A stretch of DNA of 64,000 bases, taken from contig CM063107.1 of NCBI GenBank assembly GCA_031841125.1, forward strand, positions 64,739,814-64,803,813. The letters run 5' to 3'. Positions 1-11,560 of this stretch are shown in pieces. The position numbers and the translations under genes are program-made. Below the pieces are notes generated by a model. That model did not search any database and had not been told where the DNA came from. It worked only from the letters and a program-made list of their open reading frames with translations. The first letter of the stretch is position 1, and every line of letters starts with the position of its first letter. This DNA is from Acanthococcus lagerstroemiae. Taxonomy: Eukaryota > Arthropoda > Insecta > Hemiptera > Eriococcidae.

Positions 1-680
1 ATTTATATTTTCGGGAGTATCTCGATACACGATTCAAATTCCTTCGAAATTTACTAACACGAGGTATTTTCCGTCCGAAAAATTAAGGTAATTATTTCCC
101 GAAATTATTGTTTCTCGATAAATCCAATTCATACATCAAGCCTTTTCTTCCTAATAAAATTTCCACGTTCATCGAAATCGCTTATTTGCCTGACAAACAC
201 GATCATAAAATTCGTGAATAGATGTACTACTTACATAAAATTTCTTGAACGAGGTAAAAAAACAACGATACGAATACTCAAAACCAACAAGATTCTAGCT
301 TAATGAAAAATACTACTCGTTTCATGAAAATCCCAACGCTTAATAAATTACTCGAAGAGATCGTCAAATTGAAGTCATCGGTATTTTACAATGTGATCGG
401 AAATCACGTTGAAATGATACGAAACAGACGTCAGTTGAACGATGTGTACGAGAAATAAGTTTCAAATTTGTCTAAAAAACTAATCAAATCTCAAAAAAAC
501 GAATGTTGGTCAATATTGTACATCGTTAAGTGAATCATAATTAATTCGTGTTAAGAATAAGACGATACTTCATTAGATTTTCTCGATTCTGCCTCTTCTC
601 GTGAACTGAAAAATCGTAGTATAACACTGAAACACCAAAACGATCCGTCATGGGATCAATTAACGAATCGTATTGGTTAC
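1..680. other. No exon recognised
   Basis: AT-rich sequence with no open frame that I can support. It lies downstream of the CIDE-N gene on the minus strand, so later exons or its 3' UTR may be here, but I could not place any with confidence. Confidence 0.4.
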
Positions 681-1157
681 CTGTGTTCAGTATTGAGTCG
701 ATCATAGCACATTCAAAAAGAACCAGAATCGAGATCCGGACCTGAATGGTAGCGATGATATCCTTCTAACAACGAACGAAAATGTTCAAGTATACATTTA
801 CAATGCACTTACAGTTTCTGGAGGAATCCATTCTTCGTCTTCAGATATTATCATTAAACATGTATTCTGCTCGAGAGTGTTGAAGTACAGCTCGTCGACT
901 TCAGTAGCATCACTATCCAACAAGACTTTCACTGCCGCCGAAGTTATAGCGAATTTCTCTTGAGCTATGAAAATAAAATACGTTCGTGAATTCTGGAAAC
1001 TCTACACGTCTTCTACAGGATATTACTATAGAAGTGTGTTTGATTTTTACAGTCTAAGCTACTACTCACCCTTCTGTATGAGATCTTGGAACGATGACAC
1101 CACAACACCGAATCTCTTCATACGACTTCGATCAGTTATTTTGTATGGTCGATCCAT
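681..1157 (-). CDS. CIDE-N domain protein, 5' part (DREP/DFF family)
   Basis: Minus-strand gene start. Exon 1 is 1157-1070 (29 codons plus one base, start MDRPYKITDRSRMKRFGVVV), donor GTGAGT. Exon 2 is 964-813 after a tttcatag acceptor and ends at a GTAAGT donor. The junction is in frame. Exon 2 carries the hallmark CIDE-N segments KVLLDSDATEVDELYFNTL and NTCLMIISEDEEW. CIDE-N domains mediate head-to-tail polymerisation in the DFF40/DFF45 apoptotic nuclease and its inhibitor and in insect DREP proteins. The domain is complete in about 80 residues and starts close to the N terminus, as is usual. A possible third exon is 741-681 (cattcag acceptor, GTAACC donor, open in phase), but its product is hydrophobic and unrecognised, so it is tentative. 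The catalytic or lipid-droplet C-terminal part is not in the window, so I cannot say which DREP this is. Confidence 0.8.
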
Positions 1158-1498
1158 CACAATACACCAAAATAATTGTAGTACAACGTGAAACAAACGC
1201 GAGCAAAAACTTCAAACTAACGGACTGACGAAACACTCTCTCGACGCACGCTGTGTAATACTTATATTCTGATGGATACTAAACATCCGGAGGTTCAATG
1301 ACGCCAAAGAATTAATTCGTTCATGTAACTTTTTTACACTTTATTAAATAAACTCAAAAGAAAAAACGACAGACATTACTTGATTACTTCGAATAGAAGG
1401 AAACGTAAAGGACAACGTGTTCTCAGATAAAATTTCATAGAACGTACCACTACGTCTAGACAATGCTTCAATCAGTGTGACCAAACGTTAAAACAAGC
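1158..1498. other. Upstream region of the CIDE-N gene
   Basis: About 340 bases between the CIDE-N start codon and the P-like element. It should hold the promoter and 5' UTR of the minus-strand gene, but I see no convincing TATA or initiator motif. Confidence 0.3.
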
Positions 1499-3072
1499 GA
1501 CCTCGCCTTCGACCATCTAGTATATAGACTGGCAAAGCATCTAAAATGTTGGTCGGAAACTCGGGCGAATCGAACGCAACAACGCGACAATTCATAGCGG
1601 AAAACCCACGTTATCACTGTTATCAGGGTCTGCTGTATATGTTTTAGTTTTATTTATATGGAAAATAATAATTAATTTTTCGTGAAATAAATTACAATTT
1701 TTATTATTATATACCTAGTGTTTATTGTTAATTCCATCTTGCTATTTCATAGAAAAGACAAAATCATTAAAAAATGGATAATTTTCTACAACACTTCGAA
1801 ATTTATAATACTACACAACAGCCAGAAAATATCTGGAACCAGAGTAGATTATTCCAAAAGTATTTTTCATGCTAAAAACGATGCAGTTGACCATTTTTCG
1901 ATCGCATTTCACACTTTCGAGCACTGAATGGTTGAAGTCCTCATAAGCGGACATGCAAGTAACTCGAATCAAAAGTAGTGTTCCATTTACTTTCCATTTA
2001 TTTACCTATATGTGAATTTCAGTCGTTCAGTACTCAAATTACAGGATGTTTGTCAACATTACTTTATTTATTCATGTTTGTACAGAGTGAGTTTCTTATT
2101 CTTACTGCGAACTGATACTTTAATCACAGGCTTCTTCTTATTTTCGTAATGTATACGAATGTTAACATAAGACCCGATGAAAAAATCGATTATCTTCTCG
2201 CAGTGTTCCTGATTATGTACGTCATTGACACCAGTAGTATGATATATGCTAGTTGCATCCTTTATTTTATTGAAAACGTAATTTTTGAAACACGGTTGGA
2301 ACATTTTATCCAGCTGTTGTCTGAAAATTCGCTCGCAAATTCATCCTAGTTTACACATTCCTTGTGATGGCACAGTCAGGTAACCTCTGTTTTTCAAATG
2401 TAACAGTCGACATCTTCTTCGTACGATTGATCCGAAATCATGTCCTGGCAATCCAAGCATAAGTACTTGTTTCGCATTCTGAATCTTCTTACAATAAACC
2501 CAGTAATATATTTTATTGCTTCCTGTACAAAATCTGAAAATTCATCCAAGTCATTGGGCATCTCATCAAGAGCAAGATCATCTGCCACATCGGAGTCTAC
2601 TTCTACAGAATGGAATGCATCCGCAGTACTCCTAACTGGAAAGGGCAACTCTTCAGAATTCTTACATGTAGGTTGAAGTATTTCAATGTCTTCCCACTCG
2701 CAATTTCCATTCTGACCGCTTTGTATTTCCGTATGCATAAGTAAATATCGAAAACCGATTTCCAGTTGAAGAGCAGATGGATTGTCGTTAAATCCTCCCC
2801 TACTTCTTAATGTTCCAAAGAAATTTTCAAAGTAGGAATAAGTTATACACACGAGTAGCTTCACTCGTAATATTATTTTTTTGTAATTTTTTTACTCACA
2901 AATTCCTTATAGACGTAAAAGAACGAGAGCGGACCCTGATAACAGTGTTCACGTGGGTTTTCCGCTATGAATTGTCGTGTTGTTGCGTTCGATTCGCCCG
3001 AGTTTCCGACCAAGTTTTTAACATAGCGCTTACGCAGCTTCGCCAGTCTATATACTAGATGGTCGAAGGACC
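1499..3072 (-). mobile_element. Degenerate P-element-like transposon with long inverted repeats
   Basis: Inverted copies of a ~140 bp sequence lie at 1499-1636 and 2927-3072. Both read ccttcgaccatctagtatat inward from the outer edge and share ggtcggaaactcgggcgaat further in. They flank minus-strand fragments of a P/THAP9-type transposase. Canonical P elements have much shorter terminal repeats, so the long repeats are unusual, although other P-like elements may have longer ones. A palindrome cctcgcg-gat-cgcgagg at 3070-3086 sits just outside the right end. I could not define a clean 8 bp target duplication. Confidence 0.65.
2068..2864 (-). pseudogene. P-element/THAP9-like transposase C-terminal fragments
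   Basis: Two minus-strand open segments in different frames (2864-2394 and 2304-2068). The first has the signature region of P-type transposases, ENFFGTLRSRGGFNDNPSAL, followed by QEAIKYITGFIVRRFRMR near its end. The second has a short basic tail of the kind found at the C terminus. No THAP DNA-binding domain and no complete catalytic core are present between the inverted repeats, and the frame is broken, so this copy cannot make an active transposase. Confidence 0.65.
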
Positions 3073-3360
3073 TCGCGGATCGCGAGGTAGTAACAGGGTG
3101 TTTGCCATTGGGACTATGCAAATTGTAGAAGCGCTAGTGTAGAATAGGTATTTTTTGATAAGCGAATGATGCTCAGAATTGTTAAATAGGGTTGCGGATC
3201 TTGTGAGAAAAAATAAAAATATATTCACGCGAAACGTATTTTCTTTATTCGTTTTTAACGGACAGTGGACACGTACAAGTTATAAAAAGCAGCGACTCTA
3301 GCGAACGTGAGCCGAACTACTACTCTAAAATAACACGCCTCCTCGGCTCACGGGCAGGGG

Positions 3361-4704
3361 CAGAGATGCCGAACGAGTCGAGAAGAACGGCTCGTTCCTC
3401 GTTCCGTTCCCGTTCTGTTTACATGTCGTTCCGGAACGACGTTCAGAACGGCTCATGCCGGAACGAAAATGCGGAAGAACGACGTTCCCAAAGTCAATTG
3501 CCAAAAAATAAAAAATAGGCGTGAATTGTCTTTCCGAGGGGGGGAGGGGGGTTCATGTCAGTTCAAGTTATTTGAGTAACAAAACTTCAGTAGATATAAA
3601 TCAGCAAATCTTTCCATATTTTTTAAATTATACTTTTCGTTCGCATTTTAAAGTTTATTAAATGACGGATGAGTGCAACAAACAGTTGGAAACTGCAGGT
3701 CCATGGCCTCAGTTTGCCGAATATTATAAGTTTATTCGTGAGGAGGAGGACGAAAAATTTTGTATGCAGAATCATATATACAATGCAGTTCCAAATTTCT
3801 CCTAAAATAGGCTCTGCATCAGTATATAATGTACTGAACTGAAATAAAAAATGAAAAGTATTGTAACGAAGTTTGAAGGTAGAGAAGAAAGAACTCGACT
3901 TTGTTCTTTTTCTTTTGGTTCACCAAGTTCGAAGTTCCTTTGACAGAGTTGCCATTTCCTGAGAAAGAATGAGTAAATCTAGTGAAAGATGCATTTTTAT
4001 GTCCTTAAAACTGTAAATTTGTGAAAATATGCCAGAAAATGCTCTAAGAATTTTAAAAATAGTCGAAAATAATAAGCAACTACCCATAAAATATACAAAA
4101 AATGCTTTTCTAAATATATGGCTCATTTTACTTCAAAACTTACAGTTCGTAAAGGTAAGTGTTCAGTGAAGCAATGGCAAAAAATATGCAAAAGCATAAA
4201 AATCTCAACCCTGGTTATCATGTTGCGTAGATAGAGAAATATTATTTCATAAAAATATGTTTTCACTATCAACAAGAATGGCAAGGAAACAGACTTGACA
4301 CCAATCATCATTAATTTTCGCCGATAACAACGGATCTCAAATCGACAATTAAGGAACATGAGGAGTACCTGAATCTTGAAATTTGTAGGTAACAACAAAG
4401 GTGGATTCAGTTTACTCGCAGGTACTTTCTTCATAAAAATAAAAATAGTGCAACCTCTACCTGCAGCGAATTAAGGTGAAGGCATGAAAAATTCTATTTC
4501 CTTCATTAGAAATTAAAATTTTACAAATTGCGAATAAAAATAAACAATCAGGCTTACGGCGAAATGATAGGGAAATAATACTGATAAGGGAACGGCCGTT
4601 CCGTCGTTCCGTTCCTCGTTCCGGAACGAAAAAGGAACGGAACGGCGTCGTTCCCTAGCTGAAGGAACGAAGAACGAGTCGTTCGTTCCCGTTCGGCATC
4701 TCTG
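3361..4704. mobile_element. Non-autonomous hAT-type element, copy 1
   Basis: Ends are CAGAGATGCCGAACG and its inverted form CGTTCGGCATCTCTG. Both ends continue into long arms rich in GTTCCGTTC/GGAACG motifs. A perfect 8 bp target duplication, ggcagggg, flanks it (3353-3360 and 4705-4712), as for hAT elements. It is 1344 bp with no recognisable transposase; the longest internal frame (4434-4123, minus) encodes a hydrophobic 103-residue product I do not recognise. A closely similar copy in the opposite orientation lies at 20530-22373. Confidence 0.9.
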
Positions 4705-4705
4705 G

Positions 4706-4862
4706 GCAGGGGTTTCGAATTCGATTCTTTTTCCGATTCGAATTCGAATTCGATTCGCGTTGAGAATTCTTTCGAATCCGATTCTTGAATTCGATTCTCT
4801 TTGCGAATTTTTTCGAATCGAATTCTTGAATTCGAATTCGTTGCGAATCGGATTCTTTTAGA
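4706..4862. repeat. GAATTCG/GAATCG short-motif repeat, left block
   Basis: A run of overlapping gaattcgaattcgattc motifs beginning CAGGGGTTTCGAATTCGATTC at the right edge of hAT copy 1. A matching block in inverted arrangement lies at 14150-14430 and ends aatctaaatccctg, so both outer edges look like CAGGG(G/A)TTT transposon termini. They do not share a target duplication, so they are probably ends of two related elements rather than one. Confidence 0.55.
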
Positions 4863-5199
4863 ATACTTTGATAGAGTTGTGGTTTGTAGTAATGTTGACA
4901 TTATCGTCTTATTTCCTGAATTCCGTGAAATGACATGCGAAATGAATATTATTGTGAAAATATTACTGTTTTCATCCTGTGTATTATGAGAAGAGGCATT
5001 TTATGTTAAATTTCGCATTTTAGTAATTGTATTTTATTGAATGAAAAATTTATTAAACATTCGAATGTTGATGCGGAATGGCGTTTTTTGGTTTCACGGA
5101 CGTATTATTATAAAGAATGTGTTGTGATTTAGAGCAGGTTAGTATTGATTGACTGGTAATATTAAAATATTGTAAAGTGTATTATCGGTAGTATTCATC

Positions 5200-5665
5200 A
5201 TGTTTCTGCAGTTTTCACTGGTAAACGAGTATCTGGCTGGAGATGATCAGTCAGTTTCAGTATCATCCTGGCCTGCAATAATAGAAATGTTCAATGATTA
5301 TATTCGTGTGTAAGTCGTGGTTGGTTCTTGTGTTCTTCGAAGCTTTGGTTTTTTATTTTTCATGTGTAAGTTAATTTCCTTAAATGCTTGAGAATACGAC
5401 CGCCCGCCGTATTACCAAATATCGTATCTCATTACCATTTGCCCGCGATTGAAGCAATGATGATTTGCTGTTGTGTCAATCATGAACTTCCTTTCAGCTA
5501 TTATATTACAGTGTAATTATGCGCTGGATCGTTCTGATAGATACTATTGCGTATTTGTGATCGGATATCAGTTTCTTCAGATTAGACTGCTCTGAATTGG
5601 ACATTTTGAAATTTTCAGATTATATGCCTTTGATTGACATGTTCTTGCCTCACATGGTGACATAA
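5200..5665 (+). CDS. Putative two-exon small gene or 3' gene fragment, unknown function
   Basis: Exon 1 runs from ATG 5200 (MFLQFSLVNEYLAG...) to a consensus GTAAGT donor after 5309. Exon 2 starts at 5581 after gtttcttcag and ends with TAA at 5665 (...FSDYMPLIDMFLPHMVT). Frame is kept across the junction and would give about 64 residues, acidic and rich in aromatic residues. The ATG region could instead be an acceptor (tttctgcag at about 5203-5211), which would make these the last two exons of a longer gene whose earlier exons are lost or lie beyond the mobile elements at 3.3-4.9 kb. I do not recognise the family. Support is only the pair of good splice sites and the open frame. Confidence 0.35.
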
Positions 5666-7560
5666 TGAAGAAATAAGTATCTATCGGTGTGTACAGTCTG
5701 ATATCAACGTTTGTAAAATCAACGCCAGTCTATTCATAACCCGAGTCATGTTTTGTATTCGCATGTATGCGGAAACATTTGGTATGTACTGGTTAACTGA
5801 CAAATTATCTCCATCTGTCGTTTGAATGCTACAAAGGTGAAGTCAACCGCGTTTGTATTACAACTATGAAACTGGTTTCAGGTTACTACCATTGCCTACC
5901 ACGTTACCAACAACTATTCGAATTAGAAGCTGCACATCCTTTTGAATGCCAATGGCCCTGAGAACTACGCGAGTTATGTACCTACTAATGTTGCGTGTCG
6001 GTTTTGCTTTGTTGGAAATGTGACTTGAGCAAAGTTACGCGATGTATTCATCAACGGCCTTCATCTGCTTGCTCTCATACCCAAGATGAGTCTAGTTGTT
6101 GGATGATACAAAAAGGTAAAACTAGCTGATCTGTTCGTTTACTCGTGATTGATCTGGATATATGTATGTTACATACATGTGTGCTAGCATATATTTGTTA
6201 ATATATATTTACGGTTCAGTAGTTAGTATTGGCGAGTAGTAGAACTTCATTATAAGGCTTCTTCAGTTATCTCGCGCTTTTCCCCTGGTCTCGTGACATT
6301 ACAATGCTTTCACGTATGTTACTTTCCCAGTTACTGTGTTCACGTCCTACTTCTAAGCGCTCTCATTGTCATAGACTTAACACTTCTCCTGAATTTTGTC
6401 AGTAATTTGGTTTTAGTGAGGCAAGAACTAGCCCGGATGGCAAGAGAAGAGTAGATTTCAACTATCTGCCAGAAATGCTGTGTAGCTTCGAACCGTTGAA
6501 AATTATTCCATGAATCATGCGTTAACATGACGAAATTTATTTCCTCGTTGAAGAATTTCGATCAAGTATTCGCTCACGGTTCCATTATACCTACCTTCTA
6601 CAATAAGCAGAATGGTATGCCAGCAAGAATATGATTAGGTGAAAAATATTAACTAACCCTTTAAAATGAAACCTCACTCTTTCAATTCATCATATCCATG
6701 AAATATGTATGTTCTGACCGCATTACGTATTTTAGTTTTTTTTTTTTGGTCTTCCTGTAGTCCCTGCCTACTTCTTTTTGTATTTTTACTCTGATATTAA
6801 CTATTGCGTTTATTATTCAGATCAACAAGCAGCTCGTAACCATAAATAACGATTAACATGTCGTATGAACGTTTCATTACGGTGGAACATCGTTGTATTC
6901 CTGCTGACAGAATCTTGACTTTGTTCAGACGTTTAGAATGAGCTATTGTCGGAATATTCTTCATATCTGTTCGCAAATGTGTGAATAAGTGAGTAATACT
7001 GTGTGCTAATAGCATCTATTTATTTCAATTACAGTTCTTGTTCAATAAGAGTGCCGGCGTGATGTTACAGATGAATTACTAGTCATAGCGACGTACCATG
7101 GAACTCTGCATGCAATGAATAGATCTGGTATTTCTCTCGCATCAGTTCCTAGCACGACCCCGTTTGCAAAGCGTATTTTTGGTGCGACCGGCGCTATCAT
7201 CGTCGATATTTCGTTTTATTATTTGTGTAATAAGTTGTATACAGGGCTGGTTGACAACTCGATATTGCGTGATTACTTCGGGAATTCAGTTTGTACTTAT
7301 TACCCGGCAGGTTAATCTTACTATATTATAAAATCGTAAGTTTCATCGACGCTCTATATGCGCATGTGCGGGAACGACTCCTCCAGCTCGAGGGAAGAAG
7401 TCGTGTTTTACGTCACGTTCGTTCTCGAATCTCGATGTTCTACATAACACAAAGATGAAAAATAATGTCACTCCGAACCAGTCCCTTCTAGGTACTTCAC
7501 CGCTCACAAAAAATGTGTTGTTTAAAATTCGGAATTCTGCTTCATTATACCGTTTTGGCA
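5666..7560. other. No gene recognised
   Basis: Unique-looking sequence with only short frames on both strands (for example 6340-6528 and 6797-7015 minus, 7115-7315 plus). None shows a known domain or a convincing splice pattern. Confidence 0.4.
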
Positions 7561-8165
7561 TTCATTAATTTTAATAAGGCCTTTGATTCCATTTATCAGT
7601 CACCATAGCGCCTGGAATGCTCTAGCATCGCAAGGAGTTCCCGAAAATATTATTAGAAAATTTATACCAAAACTCGGTAGCATATATTTCACTGGACAAA
7701 AAAGGGGGATATATTTAAGGTGGGTAGGGGAGTCAAACAGGGAGATCCAGTGTCACCAAACATCTTTAATGCTGTACTGTGGAGGATCTTTTCAGAAAAT
7801 TGGACTGAGATAGTTACGGGCTGAAGATAGATGGCGTGCAGATTAATAATCTCAGATTTGCCGATGACATCGTATTAATAGGTAAAAACAGTAAAGAAAT
7901 AAATAATATAATGATAGAAGATTTGGCACAACAAGGGGCTAATGTAGGATTATCGATTAACCTGGGGAAATCCAAAATTATGACGAAAGATGGGAAAAAG
8001 GACAAATACCTTTGATCCAGCGCAGCAGAACTAGAGATGGTCGATGAATACAAGTACTTAGGACAAACTGTATCTTTCAAAAACATAAGTAATAAGGAAA
8101 TTGAAATTTGTATAAATAACTAATGGAAAGCATGTTGGGCACAAAAACATATTTTTAAAAGCAAC
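7561..8165 (+). pseudogene. RTE-type LINE reverse transcriptase fragment
   Basis: Broken plus-strand reverse transcriptase. Visible in shifting frames are NFNKAFDS, GVKQGDPVSPNIFNAVLW, the catalytic box FADDIVLIGKN at about 7857-7889, and DEYKYLGQTVSFKN. Stops and frameshifts interrupt it. The order and spacing match the finger-palm region of RTE-clade LINEs. It continues, after an insertion of about 1.2 kb, at 9365-9796. Confidence 0.8.
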
Positions 8166-9364
8166 ATGGATTTCACAATTTTTCATCTACTTCTCATTTT
8201 TTCTTTTCATCACTTTTTAAATTAATCAAATTTTCACTATAACAATTTTTATACGTTTCATTATAGGTGGAAAGTAGTTTGAAAATTGTCATTTGAAAAT
8301 AGAAAACTGGTAGGTAATTCATTAAGGACAAAAACTGCCATATATTTACAAGCAAGTAAAAAAAAACAACAAAAAAACGGAAAATAAAATCATTACAAAA
8401 TTAATTAATCACAGTTCAGTTGCTTTGTCACAGCAGGTCACAGCTATAATTAAACTCACAAAAAATAGAAAAAGAAATTAAAATTAAATTATCACAGTTC
8501 AATTATTGTTCATCATCCACAAAAGTCACACACTACACATACTTGTATACCTTAAAACTAATAATAATAATAATAATAATCCTAACCTAACCTAATCATA
8601 CCCGTATCACTCACTCCCATACTGTCTTTAGAATAATTTTTTGGTCGAACACTTTTTCACATGTCCTTCTCTGCAAAATTCCAGATCTACCCTCGAAAGA
8701 AAGAAAAAAACAATATTTGACTATAACACTGTTTAAAGCTGGTTTACAGAAAAAATGATTTTTTGCATTAGTTTCACGATCAAGAAGTAGCCTACCCTAT
8801 TTTTGCTTGAATCACAAAGCTCAACGAACATGATATAGAAAAGTAAAACAGTGGAGAAAACTAAAAATGGTATCCTAAGTATGGACATACAGGTACTTAT
8901 ATTTAAAATTTATTTATCATTATCATCATTACTCATTAAAAAAAATGAAATAAAAAAGGGCACACTCATTCACATATCTAAGCCTTGAATATTTACGCTT
9001 TTAATTCCGGCACATTGAGCCATAAATGATAATATTTTTACATTCCCCTCCGATATAATGTTATCCTCCATCGCTGACACTGTTTTGAGCGCGTCCTGAA
9101 ATTCGTCAAGAGAAATTTGGTCTACAGAGTCGACAGGGTGCCCTGCTTTATTTCGAGGTTTTTTCAATTTGTCTTCGATAGTGACTAGTTTTATTTTGAA
9201 AGTTTGAAATTGTTTGAATTTCTTTGCTTTTTCCTGACTGGTATAGACTTTTTTCGGCTGAGTTTTTTCAAGTAGACGAGTAAACTGGTTTTCAGAACGA
9301 ACAATGTTCAATCTCTTGATGATTAATTTAACAGCCTCTCTCATGAAAAACAAGGCTTTGACTT
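8166..9364. mobile_element. Sequence inserted into the RTE LINE, origin unknown
   Basis: The LINE coding sequence stops after AQKHIFKSN at about 8165 and resumes with LPVTTHGAQMW near 9384; only a few residues should separate these in RTE proteins. The intervening ~1.2 kb is therefore an insertion or rearrangement. It has an (aat)n run at about 8562-8580, a short cctaacctaacctaa run, and a coding-like minus-strand frame. I see no terminal repeats or target duplication. Confidence 0.5.
8580..8596. repeat. Short run of the insect telomere motif (TTAGG)n
   Basis: Three units of CCTAA (minus-strand TTAGG), directly next to an (aat)n microsatellite. TTAGG is the ancestral arthropod telomere repeat. 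Three units can arise by chance. Confidence 0.3.
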
Positions 9365-9376
9365 CCAAAAATTTAT
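8970..9376 (-). CDS. Coding-like minus-strand frame inside the LINE interruption
   Basis: An open frame of about 135 residues from about 9376 (after a cacacag acceptor-like site) to TAA at 8970. It is lysine- and glutamate-rich (for example FKQFQTFKIKLVTIEDKL) with a C-terminal KILSFMAQCAGIKSVNIQG. The residues encoded above 9376 are a shadow of the LINE on the other strand. I recognise no domain. It could be the last exon of a gene, a retrocopied fragment or part of an unknown transposon; it may also be fortuitous. Confidence 0.3.
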
Positions 9377-9796
9377 CATCTGTGTGCTCCCAGTGACAAC
9401 ACATGGGGCCCAGATGTGGCCAATAGCTAGAAGACATTTAAAGAAGTTAAAAGTTATGCAAAATTCAATGTTTAGGAACATCCTAAAAATCAAATTAAAA
9501 GACAAAATTAAGCTTCTGGACATCAAAGAAAGAATTAATGTAAAGGATATTGGCTACATAATCAGAAAATTAAAATTGAAATATGCGAGGCACCTGATGA
9601 GGGAAAAGAATTTCAAATGGCATAAGACTGCAACCGACTGGACCCCATATGGCCACAAACGTGCAAGGGGACGACCGATGCTACGCTGGAGAGACGACTT
9701 CAAGGAGCTGGGGAGAAGATGGATAAGATTGGCGAGAGACTGTGACATATGGAGAGAGATGGTGGAAACCTATGCCCTCAAATGGGCAGGATAACT
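9365..9796 (+). pseudogene. RTE-type LINE C-terminal region
   Basis: Open for about 136 residues. LPVTTHGAQMW is followed by ARRHLKKLKVMQNSMFRNIL, a KDIGYIIRKLKLKYARHL segment, RARGRPMLRWRDDF and IWREMVETYALKW. This is the standard C-terminal domain downstream of the RTE reverse transcriptase. The stop TAA follows KWAG. It is the intact end of the element whose polymerase part is decayed at 7561-8165. Confidence 0.85.
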
Positions 9797-9799
9797 GGC

Positions 9800-10199
9800 A
9801 TGGCCCACCTATCCAAGGTTACATTATTATTATTATTCTGACTACACCTATGCTGTCATTTTTGGTGACTGTTTATTTTTTAATTGAAATCTTATGTGGG
9901 TCCAGAGGGTATGTTTGCCGTAGGGGAAGAGGCTCAAGGTGATAGGTCCACTTTCATTGAGTAGACCGTAAAGAAACACATGTATGTGCTTTGTAGTACA
10001 GTACAACAGAAAGATATGCGCACTGAGACGAAATTAGGGGGCCCACAGTGTACCAAAGAACTTTCAGATGTAAATAGCCATCTTGTGGATGCCCCGTGTA
10101 ATGACAGCGAGGTCTCATTCAGAAAATAAATGTTTGTGTATGAAACCATAATACATTGCAAAGGAATAGCTCATTTCAGCAGTTTTAAACATGTAACTG
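9800..10199. other. No gene recognised
   Basis: LINE 3' flank starting with an (att)n run at about 9823-9836, then AT-rich DNA with no supported feature. Confidence 0.4.
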
Positions 10200-11560
10200 A
10201 AAAACGGAAGGTGCTCCCCACCCTAACACCGAAAATCTAATTCTCGATTTTGATGACCTCTGTTAATTTTTGCAATTGGAATCTTTCGTGGGTCCAATTC
10301 CAGAAGTCTAATTCTCGAATTTGTGAACCTCTTAATTTGTTGATCGAAGTAATTTGTGGAACCTGGGGTAGACCCCCACCCCAACTCCAAAAATATAACA
10401 TTCGATTCTTCAAACTTCTAAATTATTTTGTGAATCCGAGGAATGGAACCCCACCTCAAACCCGGAAAATCGAATCCTCATTTTTTTGGCCTGTAGAAAT
10501 CTTTTTAGTGACCCTCTGCGTTTTTCAGTTTTAATCATTTGTGGGGTCTAATGGTTGAGTCCCGATGAGCTGACCCCGCCCTCAACTCTGCAAATCAAAC
10601 TCTCGATATTTCTGACGTGAAAAATGATTTTCGATTGTTTAAGTCTGCTGTGGTTCCGAGGGGTGGACCATCACCTCAACTCCGGAAGTCTAATTATCGA
10701 TTTTTCAGGCTTGAACAATAATTTTCCGCAACTCCGAAAATCAAATTCTCGAATCTTCGGACTTCAATATTCATTTTTCGTGAACCTTTAATTTTTTTTG
10801 AATAAAATCTATTGTGGACTTGAGGGGTGAAGCCCGTCCTGAACTCTGAAAATCTAATTCTCGATTCTTCAAATTTCTGAATTATTTTACGTAAGCCTCC
10901 CCTTTTTTCAACTGATACATTTTCTACACGGGAAAAGTAGAGTCGCGCCCCCAACACCAAAAGAGTATATTTTCGAGTTTTCGTTGGTGAACTTTTTTTT
11001 TTCTTGATTGAAATAATTTGTGATTCCGAGGGGTTGACCGCACCCCAACTCCGATAGTCAGATTCTTGATTGTAGATGTTGAAAAACAATTTTCCATAAG
11101 CCCCTTATTTTTAATCGAGATCTTTTGTGGATCAAGGAATAACTCTCCCACCTACGACGAAAATCTAAAACTCGATTTTCCGGCTTCTCAATGTTATTCT
11201 TGGTGAACGTCTTACTTTTTCAATTCAAATAATACATTAACCCTCTTCTAATAATTTACGTTTGTTTTAATAATAGTTAGATTATAGCAGCAAAAGGCAA
11301 TAACACTCTCAGTAAATAAAAATAATAATATAATATTGTGGACCCGATGGATTGTCTCCACCCCAATTCCGCAAATCTAATTCTCGATCTTTCAGCCTCT
11401 TAAGATTATTCATGGTTAACTTTTTTCGATTCAGATCTATTGTGGATCCGTTGGGTTGACCCCGACCCCAACTTCGGAAATTGAATTCTCCATTTAGTCG
11501 GCTTAAGAAATAATTTTCCGTGAGCCCCTTTCTATTTTTTTGTTCGAAGTCTTTTAAAGA
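10200..11560. repeat. Degenerate satellite with ~100 bp period
   Basis: A recurring block, roughly (g)aggggttgacc..accccaactccgaaaatctaattctcgattcttc...gtgaacc..ttaatttttt, appears about a dozen times (for example near 10236, 10305, 10590, 10690, 10850, 11160, 11375). Copies are diverged and separated by variable spacers, typically about 100 bp. An unrelated aataataata-rich stretch interrupts it at about 11230-11335. All copies have the same orientation. The open frames here are by-products of the repeat. Confidence 0.75.

Noticed and set aside
4554..4901. 115-residue minus-strand protein rich in E, S and R
   Set aside because: Translation of GAATTCG and GGAACG motif repeats across two mobile elements; low-complexity artefact.
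8565..8596. Interstitial telomere or chromosome end
   Set aside because: Only three CCTAA units beside an (aat)n run; too short to indicate a telomere or fusion point.
10250..11151. Several protein-coding frames on both strands
   Set aside because: They follow the ~100 bp repeat unit, and their apparent similarity to each other is due to the DNA repeat.
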